From Oscillospiraceae bacterium (lineage in GTDB: Bacteria > Bacillota > Clostridia > Oscillospirales > Acutalibacteraceae): 6,843 nucleotides of DNA. The stretch lies in NCBI GenBank assembly GCA_029012165.1, contig JAQXLO010000242.1, forward strand, positions 1 to 6,843, given 5' to 3'. Positions 1 to 6,510 of the stretch are shown piece by piece. The stretch's first letter is position 1. Each line of letters opens with the position of its first letter. The position numbers and the translations under genes were made by a program. The notes under the pieces are model-generated. The model made no database searches and was not told where the DNA came from. It saw nothing but the letters and a program-made list of their open reading frames with translations.

Positions 1-436
1 CCGACTCGACCGGCGCCCATGCGGTATAGTCATGCTTCGGTACGGTTTCGCCGTAGCGCTCGCCGCAGATTTCGCAAATGGCGAGCTCTGTGCAGTTCGC
101 TTCGCCGCCCTGATGCTTACAGACATAGTCGCAATCGGCGCAAACGCCGTCCGTCCATTTGTGCGTCTCGTTTTCGACAACATATACCTTGCAGCAGGTC
201 CACTGCTTTTCGTGGGTGGTCTCGGTCGTTTTCCACTTGGCGGTTCCGGCGTGGTTGTCGGGGTTCAGCTCGCCGTAGCTCTCGCCGCAGACGGAGCATA
301 CCGCCTGCTCGATGCAGGTCGCTTCCTTGAGCGGCTTGGTGTCCGCATCATGTCCGAGGGCATCGACTTCGCTGTCGTTATAGGTATACGGGCAATCCTG
401 ACAGGAATGGCTCGTGTAGCCTATTTTCGTGCAGGT
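1..436 (-). repeat. Cys-rich protein repeats at the end of the DUF6273 gene
   Basis: Within residues 365-509 two units align with a period of 74 residues: TCIEQAVCSVCGESYGE (404-420) and NCTELAICEICGERYGE (478-494). A shorter, divergent unit sits at 365-379 (TC, then SCQDC). Between them is a CC pair (445-446) and a CADCDYVCKH segment (463-472). The CxxCG pairs resemble zinc-knuckle halves, but metal binding is inference. Disulfides are equally possible outside the cell. The array continues to the window edge, so its copy number is unknown. Confidence 0.75.
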
Positions 437-1528
437 CGGCGCCGTGACAGCGCTGGTCATCCTGTGGACAGGTGCAGAACCGATTTCAACGCTCGGCTGC
501 AGGATTTCCGCTGTCAGATCGAGCTTGAAAGCCGGACGGATACCGCTCCAAGTTGCGTTGGTGCTGAAATAGACGCTGACACACCCATCGGCATTGGCAT
601 TATAGGCATAGAACGTAGAAAGGGCGGTACGCATACGCCAGTAGGATAAATCGCCGTCATCGTTGTGGAAAACACTCAGTCCCTGGCACTTCGCATAGTC
701 GGAGCTCTTGGATCTACGAGCGGCATCTCTTTTGTCCCCGGAATCAGCGAAGCCGTATTCCGTATTTAATACATCACTACGGGACAGAAGGAAGATTTTG
801 TCGTTGGTGGTCTCGGAACTGTAGATCGGATCGGCTGCGGTGTTGTCCACTGCTGTAAGCGGGATGATCGCCTGCTGCTCTGCCGTAAACGCCGTGTTGC
901 AGAAATCGTTGTTCAGCCACCGGCGGATGGAGCTTTTGGCGTAATTGCTGGGGTAGTAGGTCTTTTCCGGGTCGCCCCAAAAGCCTTCCGCACCGGCACT
1001 GAGGACGTAGTTGTGAAACGCCTGGCTGTCGATGATGGTGTCGCACAGAACAAGACCTGCCGCAGGGTCGAGTACACGCCAGCGCAGCGGCTCATAGCGG
1101 AACCAGTAAGCCGTACCGATCTCGTAGCCGTTGGTATCCTGATAGGATCCCCAGCTGCTTTCGGAAACCTTGTCTCCTGTCCAGCCCAATCTGTAACCCG
1201 TAAACTTTACACCACGGTACTTCACGCCGTCCACCACGATATCGGTGTAGCGCATAAAGTCGTCCGGCTTCATTTGACCGTCATGCGAGTTGCCCGAGCC
1301 GCTGTAGTAGCCGTAGGACGTCCAGCTCTCCCATGCGGGCGCGGCGGCGTTCAGGTGCGCAAGGATACGGCTGTCGGTTTCCTTGGTTTGCGGGTACCAG
1401 CCGAACTCGATGACGTCGCCTTTACTGTACTGCGTAATCGTCTGGGCGCCGGCGGTCATGGGCAGAATCCCCACAACAAACACCACGCAAAGCAACAGGG
1501 ACAGCAGTTTTCGCAGAGTCTTTTTCAT
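1..1528 (-). CDS. Secreted DUF6273 protein with Cys-rich repeats (3' end beyond the window)
   Basis: I read this frame by hand from ATG 1528-1526 to the left edge: 509 codons with no stop, so the C-terminus is missing. The start has GGAGG (1540-1536) 7 nt upstream. Residues 1-28 are a signal peptide: MKKTLRK, a Leu/Val-rich core, then a likely cut after TAGA. Residues about 36-338 match the DUF6273 pattern: IEFGWYPQT (40-48), EPLRWRVL (146-153), SSIRRWLNNDF (199-209), DKIFLLS (243-249), YWRMRT (296-301) and SGIRPAF (328-334). From about 365 a Cys-rich part follows, with C-x5-C-x2-CG-x2-YG units at 405-419 and 479-493 and other Cys pairs (376/379, 445/446, 463/466). Such repeats occur in secreted proteins of gut Firmicutes. 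I infer an exported, probably surface or matrix protein of unknown function. No enzyme motif was seen, and any anchor would lie beyond the window. Confidence is high for gene and family, low for role. Confidence 0.9.
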   Translation of the reverse strand, partial: MKKTLRKLLSLLLCVVFVVGILPMTAGAQTITQYSKGDVIEFGWYPQTKETDSRILAHLNAAAPAWESWTSYGYYSGSGNSHDGQMKPDDFMRYTDIVVDGVKYRGVKFTGYRLGWTGDKVSESSWGSYQDTNGYEIGTAYWFRYEPLRWRVLDPAAGLVLCDTIIDSQAFHNYVLSAGAEGFWGDPEKTYYPSNYAKSSIRRWLNNDFCNTAFTAEQQAIIPLTAVDNTAADPIYSSETTNDKIFLLSRSDVLNTEYGFADSGDKRDAARRSKSSDYAKCQGLSVFHNDDGDLSYWRMRTALSTFYAYNANADGCVSVYFSTNATWSGIRPAFKLDLTAEILQPSVEIGSAPVHRMTSAVTAPTCTKIGYTSHSCQDCPYTYNDSEVDALGHDADTKPLKEATCIEQAVCSVCGESYGELNPDNHAGTAKWKTTETTHEKQWTCCKVYVVENETHKWTDGVCADCDYVCKHQGGEANCTELAICEICGERYGETVPKHDYTAWAPVES

Positions 1529-1557
1529 AGTCACGCCTCCTATTTTATAGTAAATTT

Positions 1558-1587
1558 ATGATATCACACAGTAACGCATTTCGTCAA
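1558..1587 (-). promoter_or_regulatory. Sigma-A-type promoter of the DUF6273 gene
   Basis: On the minus strand TTGACG (1587-1582) and TATCAT (1563-1558) are separated by 18 bp. Each matches the consensus at 5 of 6 positions. The start codon lies about 30 nt below the -10 box, behind a GGAGG ribosome site. The -35 box contains the TGA stop codon of the small ORF just upstream. The DUF6273 gene can therefore be transcribed separately from the radical-SAM pair. I saw no terminator hairpin between them, so readthrough is also possible. Confidence 0.7.
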
Positions 1588-1730
1588 GCCATTTTAAAAA
1601 ACAGATCCTCCATGACCTGAAAGCCGGAACAGCCGATTGTGCCCTGTGCTGCTTCGGCAAAAAGAATATAGGACTTCTTGGAAATCAGATCGTTCCGCTC
1701 TTGAATGGTCAATCCGGTACTGTTTTCCAT
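1584..1730 (-). CDS. Hypothetical 48-residue protein coupled to the TIGR03936 gene
   Basis: This is a short ORF from ATG 1730-1728 to TGA 1586-1584. It begins MENSTGLTIQERNDLISKK and ends EDLFFKMA. It starts 13 nt after the TIGR03936 stop codon, and a GGGAG ribosome site (1743-1739, 8 nt from the ATG) directly follows that stop, which suggests translational coupling. The frame stays open further upstream inside the neighbouring gene, but the ribosome site supports this start. It has one Cys and no signal peptide or membrane helix, and I recognise no family. Codon choice is unremarkable for a real gene. In the cluster as I recall it, ribonuclease G would follow here, and nothing in this ORF resembles its start. 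It could also be a chance ORF. Confidence 0.5.
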   Translation of the reverse strand: MENSTGLTIQERNDLISKKSYILFAEAAQGTIGCSGFQVMEDLFFKMA

Positions 1731-1743
1731 CACGTCCACTCCC

Positions 1744-2412
1744 TCATGCAAACGTCTGCATATCCGCCTTGAAAAAGCCGGTGCGGCGGATGGAGACAAA
1801 GGGGTTCATGCCGATCGCTTTTTGCAGTGCGTCCACCAAAAGTGTGGGGTTGAGCATATCGTTGCCGGCATTCAGCACCACCTCCATGCGCACGGCATCC
1901 CCCTGACAGCGCACGGCGTAGGTGCGCATTTTTTCGCAGATGCTGACCTGCTTCGTCACCTTTTTGCGTCCCTGCTTGCCCAGCTTTTCGGCATACAGTT
2001 CGCCGCTGTCCAGCAGTGTCTTGGCCTGCGATGCAAAGCTTTCCGCATCGTGGGCGCTGTCTGTTTCCAGCAATATGGTGTAGGACGCATACGCAATCTC
2101 CGAGGCTTTGGCGATGGCGTCATGCACACGCACCACACGGATGCCCTCGGGCAAAACGGCGTTCATGCGGCGCAGGATCTCGCCATCGGTCATGTCGTCC
2201 TCGATGCGGATATCCAGCGGTTCGCCGTCGCTTTCCTGTCCCAGAGACAGGGGTGCCAAAAAGCACAGGTAGGGATGGGGGTTGAAGCCCTCGGTGTACC
2301 ACAGATTCAAGCCGGCACGCCGTACCGCACGGGTGAAACAGCGGTTCATATCCAGGTGGGAAATATACTTTGCCCGTCCCTCTTTTTTAATCCACAGTCT
2401 GACAGCGCGCAT
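1744..2412 (-). CDS. Radical-SAM-linked protein, TIGR03936 / DUF2344 family
   Basis: The product has 222 residues, a usual length for the stand-alone family. The N-terminus carries the family signature: a basic opening (RLWIKKEGRAKYISHLDM, 5-22), an RAVRRAGL stretch, the GFNPHP motif (42-47) and LSLGQESDGEPLDI. The ATG (2412-2410) has GGAGG at 2425-2421, 8 nt upstream, and the gene overlaps the last 26 bp of the TIGR03960 gene, which points to a coupled operon. In other bacteria this domain is known next to, or fused with, the TIGR03960 radical-SAM protein, so the two very probably act together. The substrate and reaction are unknown to me, though tRNA or ribosome-related modification has been a natural guess given the usual neighbours. 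No promoter of its own was seen. Family assignment is confident. Confidence 0.92.
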   Translation of the reverse strand: MRAVRLWIKKEGRAKYISHLDMNRCFTRAVRRAGLNLWYTEGFNPHPYLCFLAPLSLGQESDGEPLDIRIEDDMTDGEILRRMNAVLPEGIRVVRVHDAIAKASEIAYASYTILLETDSAHDAESFASQAKTLLDSGELYAEKLGKQGRKKVTKQVSICEKMRTYAVRCQGDAVRMEVVLNAGNDMLNPTLLVDALQKAIGMNPFVSIRRTGFFKADMQTFA

Positions 2413-4243
2413 CGCATTTCCCTCCGTTCAGTTTATCCGCACCGCAGCCGCCGCACCGCAGCCGGCAATGGGGCGTCGTCTCGCTCTTGTGCGCCTTTTC
2501 ATTTTCACGGCGCAGGTACGCCTTGGATACGCCGTAATCGAGGTGATCCCACGGAAAGACCTCGTCAAAGTCTCGGCGGCGGTTGGCATAGAACGCCATG
2601 TCCAGTCCGCACTCCGCAAAGGCCTCCTGCCACAGATCAAAACGGAACTGATCCTCCCAGCCGTCAAAGCGGCAGCCCTTGCGCCATGCGGTTTCCAGCA
2701 CCTCGGAAAGACGGCGGTCGCCCCGGGCGAACACCGCTTCCAAGAAGCTGGTGTCGGAATGGTGACAGCTCAAGCTGACCTTGCGGGTATGGACGCTGTC
2801 CTTGAGCAGTGCCTGCTTGCGCAGAATGGTCTCGGTATCGTCCTGCGGCTCCCACTGGAACGGGGTAAAGGGTTTCGGCACGAAGGACGCCGTGCTGACC
2901 GACACGGTGACGGACTTGCCCTTGGGCTTGTCCGGGTTGGCATAGTAGGCGTCCACCACCTTTTGGGCAAGGTCGGCGATGCCCTGCACATCCTCGTCCG
3001 TTTCCGTGGGCAGACCGATCATGAAGTACAGCTTCACCGCCGTCCAGCCGCCGGAAAAGGCCTGCTTCGCCGTGTGCAGCACCTCTTCCTGCGTTACATT
3101 TTTATTGATGGCGTCCCGCAAACGCTGTGTACCCGCTTCGGGGGCAAAGGTCAGGGAACTGCGGCGCACACCCGCCAGCTTCTCCATCAGCTCCCGCGGG
3201 AAATTGTCGGCACGCAGACTCGGCAAAGCGACGTTGATCTTTTCGTCGTCCGTCCATGCAATCAGCTTGCGGATCAGTTCCTCCATGCGGGAATAATCGC
3301 TGGAGCTTAAAGAGCACAAGGAAATTTCATCGTAGCCCGTGGCATCACAAATGGACTTGCACTGGGCATTGATCACATCGGGACTTTTTTCCCGAATGGG
3401 TCTGTACAAAAATCCCGCCTGACAAAAGCGGCAGCCACGGATACAGCCACGGAATATCTCGGTGGTGGTGCGGTCATGCACCACTTCGATGGACGGCACC
3501 ACGAAGCTGTCGGGGCAGAACATGGTATCGAGATCCGACACGATGCGCTTTTTGACTGTGGCGGGTGCGCCGTCTCTGGCGGTGACGGTCTGCACCGTGC
3601 CGTCCTCGTGATAGGTCACGTCATACAGGGACGGCACATAGATCCCCTCGATCTGCGCCGCCTCCCGCAGGAAGGTCTGCTTGTCCGAGCCGAGTTTTTT
3701 ATGCTTTTTCAAAAGGTCGATCAGGTCATTGGTGACCTCCTCCCCCTCGCCGAGCATACACAGATCCACAAAGGGCGCAATGGGCTCACTGTTGCACACG
3801 CACGGTCCGCCCGCCGCCACGATGGGCGTTAGGCTCGTCCGGTCAGAGCTTCTCACGGGAAGTCCCGCAAGGTCGAGCATATTGAGCACATTGCTGAAGG
3901 ACAGCTCATACTGGAGCGTAAAGCCCAGCAGATCAAACTCCCGGATCGGGTCACCGCTCTCCAAACCGTACAGCGGCACGCCGTTCTCCCGCATCTGCTG
4001 TTCCATATCCGTCCACGGCGCAAAAACACGCTCGCACCACGTGTCCTCCCGAGCGTTCGCAAGACTGTAGAGAATCTTCATGCCCAGATGGGACATACCG
4101 ATCTCGTACGTGTCGGGGAAACAGAAGGCGTAGCGTATATCCACCTTGCTCTTGTCCTTGACCACGCTGTTCAGCTCTCCGCCCGTATACCGTCCCGGCT
4201 TTTGCACGGCGCAGAGTATTCTTTCCAGTTTTTTGTCCAGCAT
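2387..4243 (-). CDS. Radical SAM protein, TIGR03960 family
   Basis: This 618-residue cytoplasmic enzyme belongs to the family paired with TIGR03936/DUF2344. The N-terminal part (about 35-235) is laid out like the B12-binding-like domain of such proteins (FCFPDTYEIGMSHLGM at 40-55, LGEGEE at 164-169). The radical-SAM core follows. Its iron-sulfur motif is GCIRGCRFCQ, with Cys 267, 271 and 274 in the CxxxCxxC spacing. Further family-like segments are FAPEAGTQRLRD (366-377) and FMIGLPTETDED (407-418). The C-terminus has a second Cys cluster (593, 597, 600, 610) that may hold another metal site. I chose ATG 4243-4241 because AGGGAGGA lies 7 nt upstream and MLDKKLERIL is a natural family start. 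An in-frame start at 4321 would lie upstream of the promoter's predicted start point. Cleavage of S-adenosylmethionine is expected, but the substrate is unknown. Confidence 0.93.
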   Translation of the reverse strand: MLDKKLERILCAVQKPGRYTGGELNSVVKDKSKVDIRYAFCFPDTYEIGMSHLGMKILYSLANAREDTWCERVFAPWTDMEQQMRENGVPLYGLESGDPIREFDLLGFTLQYELSFSNVLNMLDLAGLPVRSSDRTSLTPIVAAGGPCVCNSEPIAPFVDLCMLGEGEEVTNDLIDLLKKHKKLGSDKQTFLREAAQIEGIYVPSLYDVTYHEDGTVQTVTARDGAPATVKKRIVSDLDTMFCPDSFVVPSIEVVHDRTTTEIFRGCIRGCRFCQAGFLYRPIREKSPDVINAQCKSICDATGYDEISLCSLSSSDYSRMEELIRKLIAWTDDEKINVALPSLRADNFPRELMEKLAGVRRSSLTFAPEAGTQRLRDAINKNVTQEEVLHTAKQAFSGGWTAVKLYFMIGLPTETDEDVQGIADLAQKVVDAYYANPDKPKGKSVTVSVSTASFVPKPFTPFQWEPQDDTETILRKQALLKDSVHTRKVSLSCHHSDTSFLEAVFARGDRRLSEVLETAWRKGCRFDGWEDQFRFDLWQEAFAECGLDMAFYANRRRDFDEVFPWDHLDYGVSKAYLRRENEKAHKSETTPHCRLRCGGCGADKLNGGKCDARCQTVD

Positions 4244-4250
4244 ATCCTTA

Positions 4251-4258
4251 TCCTCCCT
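4251..4258 (-). promoter_or_regulatory. Ribosome binding site that fixes the TIGR03960 start
   Basis: AGGGAGGA on the minus strand lies 7 nt before ATG 4243. The longer in-frame ORF beginning at 4321 has no comparable site and would need a transcript starting upstream of the promoter at 4274-4302. The start at 4243 is therefore preferred. Confidence 0.8.
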
Positions 4259-4273
4259 GTTCGGTTCCGAAAC

Positions 4274-4302
4274 AGTATAACACATTCTTTTACAACTTGC
4301 AA
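4274..4302 (-). promoter_or_regulatory. Promoter of the TIGR03960-TIGR03936 operon
   Basis: On the minus strand TTGCAA (4302-4297, 4 of 6 consensus) and TATACT (4279-4274, 5 of 6) are 17 bp apart. The -10 box is preceded by TGT, giving an extended -10 (TGnTATACT) that can compensate for the weaker -35. Transcription should start near 4267, about 24 nt before the ATG. It faces away from the LRR-gene promoter at 4307-4335. Confidence 0.7.
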
Positions 4303-4306
4303 ATCC

Positions 4307-4335
4307 TTGACTTTTATGCACAGAAGGCGTATACT
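4307..4335 (+). promoter_or_regulatory. Sigma-A-type promoter of the sigma-like/LRR gene
   Basis: TTGACT (4307-4312) and TATACT (4330-4335) are separated by exactly 17 bp, each with 5 of 6 consensus bases. The expected start point is near 4342, giving a leader of about 48 nt before ATG 4390. The boxes look like ordinary housekeeping promoter elements. I saw no obviously different promoter that the encoded sigma-like domain might recognise. Confidence 0.75.
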
Positions 4336-4358
4336 ATAAATGTATAGGTATGTATACT
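4329..4358 (+). repeat. Pair of GTATACT repeats overlapping the promoter
   Basis: GTATACT occurs at 4329-4335 and again at 4352-4358, a 23-bp step, or about two helical turns. The first copy is the -10 box itself and the second lies in the early leader. GTATAC is its own reverse complement, and GTATAG and GTATG lie between the copies. This could be an operator for a dimeric regulator, or simply AT-rich promoter sequence. Confidence 0.35.
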
Positions 4359-4377
4359 CCATTTCGTGAATGAGTTC

Positions 4378-4382
4378 GGAGG
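4378..4382 (+). promoter_or_regulatory. Ribosome binding site that fixes the start of the sigma-like/LRR gene
   Basis: GGAGG sits 7 nt before ATG 4390. The in-frame GTG at 4366 would place this site inside the coding region, so ATG 4390 (MNQRGIWQL) is preferred. Confidence 0.85.
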
Positions 4383-4389
4383 TTCCAGA

Positions 4390-6510
4390 ATGAATCAACG
4401 TGGAATCTGGCAGTTGATCCTGATGGCGCAGGAGGGTGACCGTCAGGCAGTCGATGCCCTTTTCTTTATGTCTTTTCGTCCCGCTTATCTGGTTTTGCAG
4501 GCGATCGTTCCCGACCGGGACGCCGCATTGCAGATTCTGAGCGAGGGCTACGTCCATATTTTTCGGTCGCTGGAAGATTTAGAGCAGGAAAGCAGCTTCA
4601 CCTCGGCACTGAACGGCTTCAACATCGCCCGTGCCGCAGAGCTGTACCCGGACAGGCGGATCGTTTTCGGGGAGGACTATGCGACCAAGTTTTCCTCCTT
4701 CTCTGCGCAGGACTGCCGCATCTGCGACTTCGACACCCTGCGTTCCCTCGACCTGTCCGCCTGTGCGGATGAAATACTCGCTGTCTTTGAAGCGCTGCCG
4801 CCGGAGCAAAAAGTCTCCGCCTATCTTTTTTACTACGCCTCCTGTCTCCCCGAAGAGATTGCGGACGTTTTATCCGCAGACGAAAAATCCGTTTGCGGCG
4901 CCCTTGCGCAAATGCGCAAAACCGCTTTGCCCCAGATCGGCACTGTCCTGCAAAAAGAAAAGGCGTTTCGCTGTATCGGGGCAGAGTCTGCCGTCCCGTG
5001 GGCACTGCGCAACACAGCCGCCTATGTCCCCGACAAGGATGCGCTGGACGCTTTTTATCAGGATATTTTGCAAAAACTGGTGGACAACAACGTTCTGGAT
5101 ACCACCCTGTCCGTCTCCGAACCCATCGACGAGCCGATCGAGATGGAGATCAAGGACATCAAGCCCCCCAAGGACTTCACGCTGCTGCACAAAATTTTCT
5201 CGGTTAAGACGCTGCTCATCCTGCTGTTTATCCTGCTCGCCGCCGGCATCGCCATCGGTGTGCACCGACTGCAGGAATACAAGTCCAAGGTATTCGGCTG
5301 GGAGACCTCCAACCGCACCACCATTCGCCTGACGACCACCTCCCTGCCGTCCGAATACTACATCTACTCCACCGAATACACCATGCCTACGGAAACGGAG
5401 ACGACAACAGAGAAAGCCTCCGAGACCCAGACGGAAGCCGTTGCCACCACAGAGAGGCCCACGGAATCCACCACCGCCAATCCCTATGCGGACTTCGCCT
5501 ATTCGGAAAACGGCGGCAGCATCACCATCACGGGCTACAGCGGCAGCAAAACCAGCGTGGAGGTGCCCAAGTCCATCCACGGAAAGCCTGTCACCACCAT
5601 CGGTGAAAATGCTTTCTTCAACACCGGCATCACCTCCATCAAGCTCCCCTCCTCCCTGCGCACCATCGGCAAAAACGCCTTCCACAGCTGTGTCGGTCTC
5701 ACCGCCATCACCATTCCCAACGGCGTCACACTGATCGACAACGCCGCCTTCCGCGGCTGTTCCAACCTGAAAAATATCACGCTGGCGGACACGCTGCAAA
5801 AGATCGGCAACCAGGCGTTCTACCAGTGCACCTCCCTGTCCGGGATCCATTTCGGCGACAAACTGACCTATATCGGCGACTGGGCATTTGCCTACTGCAC
5901 CAGCCTGCCCAATGTCGCCATCGTCGGCAGTGTCAACCATGTGGGCAGCAATGTGTTCTATGAGTGCAAGTCCCTGACTGCCTGCACCTTTGAATCCTCC
6001 AGCAAGGTCACCGCTTTGGGAGAAGCCATGTTCTTTGACTGCATCTCCCTGAAGACCTTCTCCTTCCCCTCGGGGGTCAAGGTCGTCCCCGCCAACTGCT
6101 TCACGGGCTGCCGCTCCTTGTCCTCCGTCGCCATGCACGCCAATATGACGTCCATCGGCGCCAACGCTTTTGCCGACTGTATCTCCCTGTCCGCCGTCAA
6201 GCTCAGCGCAAAACTCCTGCACCTGGAAAAGGGCGCTTTCAGCGGATGTACGACCCTCAAGGAGATCGAGATTCCCTCCGGTGCCCTCGACATCGGCGAC
6301 AACGCTTTCAGCGGATGCTCCAATCTGCAAAAAGCCGTCATCCCCGCCTCCGTAACCTCCATCGGTTCCAAGGCGTTCGCCGGCTGTGACGATTTGGTCA
6401 TCACCTGCCCCGCCAACTCTGCGGCGGAAAAATACGCCATTGCCAACCAGATCGAGATCTACGGCAGAAGCAGCGAGACCACATACAAGGACGACAGCAG
6501 CAAGCTGTAA
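4390..6510 (+). CDS. Membrane-tethered sigma-70-like protein with BspA-type LRR ectodomain
   Basis: The product has 706 residues in three parts. Residues 5-90 resemble sigma-70 region 2 of ECF factors: LILMAQEGDRQAVDALF, a middle helix ending HIFRSLEDLE, then FTSALNGFNIARAAELYPDRR. Residues 128-183 resemble region 4: EALPPEQKVSAYLFYYA, a helix-turn-helix-like PEEIADVLSADEKSV, then AQMRKTAL. The usual SR-L-RAR basic end is degraded. A Cys-bearing linker (109, 112, 125) joins them. After about 85 more cytoplasmic residues one membrane helix follows at 273-292 (KTLLILLFILLAAGIAIG). A basic flank before it predicts an N-in, C-out orientation. Residues 309-365 are a Thr/Ser/Glu-rich stalk. Residues 404-676 hold twelve LRR_5 (BspA/TpLRR) repeats plus a cap ending AEKYAIANQIEIYG. 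There is no signal peptide or sorting motif, so the helix is the only anchor. LRRs of this type bind proteins or carbohydrates. Receptor-like signalling to transcription is inference. The domain calls are by eye, strong for LRR and TM and moderate for sigma-like. Confidence 0.9.
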   Translation: MNQRGIWQLILMAQEGDRQAVDALFFMSFRPAYLVLQAIVPDRDAALQILSEGYVHIFRSLEDLEQESSFTSALNGFNIARAAELYPDRRIVFGEDYATKFSSFSAQDCRICDFDTLRSLDLSACADEILAVFEALPPEQKVSAYLFYYASCLPEEIADVLSADEKSVCGALAQMRKTALPQIGTVLQKEKAFRCIGAESAVPWALRNTAAYVPDKDALDAFYQDILQKLVDNNVLDTTLSVSEPIDEPIEMEIKDIKPPKDFTLLHKIFSVKTLLILLFILLAAGIAIGVHRLQEYKSKVFGWETSNRTTIRLTTTSLPSEYYIYSTEYTMPTETETTTEKASETQTEAVATTERPTESTTANPYADFAYSENGGSITITGYSGSKTSVEVPKSIHGKPVTTIGENAFFNTGITSIKLPSSLRTIGKNAFHSCVGLTAITIPNGVTLIDNAAFRGCSNLKNITLADTLQKIGNQAFYQCTSLSGIHFGDKLTYIGDWAFAYCTSLPNVAIVGSVNHVGSNVFYECKSLTACTFESSSKVTALGEAMFFDCISLKTFSFPSGVKVVPANCFTGCRSLSSVAMHANMTSIGANAFADCISLSAVKLSAKLLHLEKGAFSGCTTLKEIEIPSGALDIGDNAFSGCSNLQKAVIPASVTSIGSKAFAGCDDLVITCPANSAAEKYAIANQIEIYGRSSETTYKDDSSKL
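5599..6390 (+). repeat. Twelve BspA-type leucine-rich repeats
   Basis: The IG-x-x-AF element recurs at residues 404, 426, 449, 472, 495, 518, 543, 566, 589, 612, 635 and 658. Spacing is 23 residues except 22 after the first and 25 after the sixth. The consensus is roughly T-x-IG-x-x-AF-x-x-C-x-SL-x-x-I-x-x-P-x-x-V, with the Cys present in most units. Some units also share DNA: GCTTTCAGCGGATG at 6235 and 6304 (69 nt apart, one repeat), and GACTG(C/T)ATCTCCCTG at 6037 and 6175 (138 nt, two repeats). This suggests growth by tandem duplication. Confidence 0.9.

Noticed and set aside
32..649. A 205-codon plus-strand frame at the left edge
   Set aside because: The opposite strand encodes the continuous DUF6273/Cys-repeat protein with signal peptide, ribosome site and promoter. 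This frame is its shadow.
1705..2778. A 357-codon plus-strand frame opposite TIGR03936
   Set aside because: It runs antisense across two well-supported genes and shows no recognisable domain.
2282..3310. A 342-codon plus-strand frame inside the radical-SAM gene
   Set aside because: It is a shadow of TIGR03960 and TIGR03936, both of which carry strong family motifs. I saw no family resemblance in its own translation.
4244..4321. A 26-residue longer N-terminus for the TIGR03960 protein
   Set aside because: It lacks a ribosome site, would overlap the promoter, and adds residues not expected for the family.
4366..4389. GTG start eight codons upstream in the sigma-like/LRR gene
   Set aside because: The GGAGG that lies 7 nt before ATG 4390 would fall inside the coding region, and nothing similar precedes the GTG.
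5599..6390. Regular 69-nt periodicity considered as a CRISPR-like array
   Set aside because: The period is 23 codons of leucine-rich repeat, in frame, with divergent DNA and no identical direct repeats of CRISPR length.
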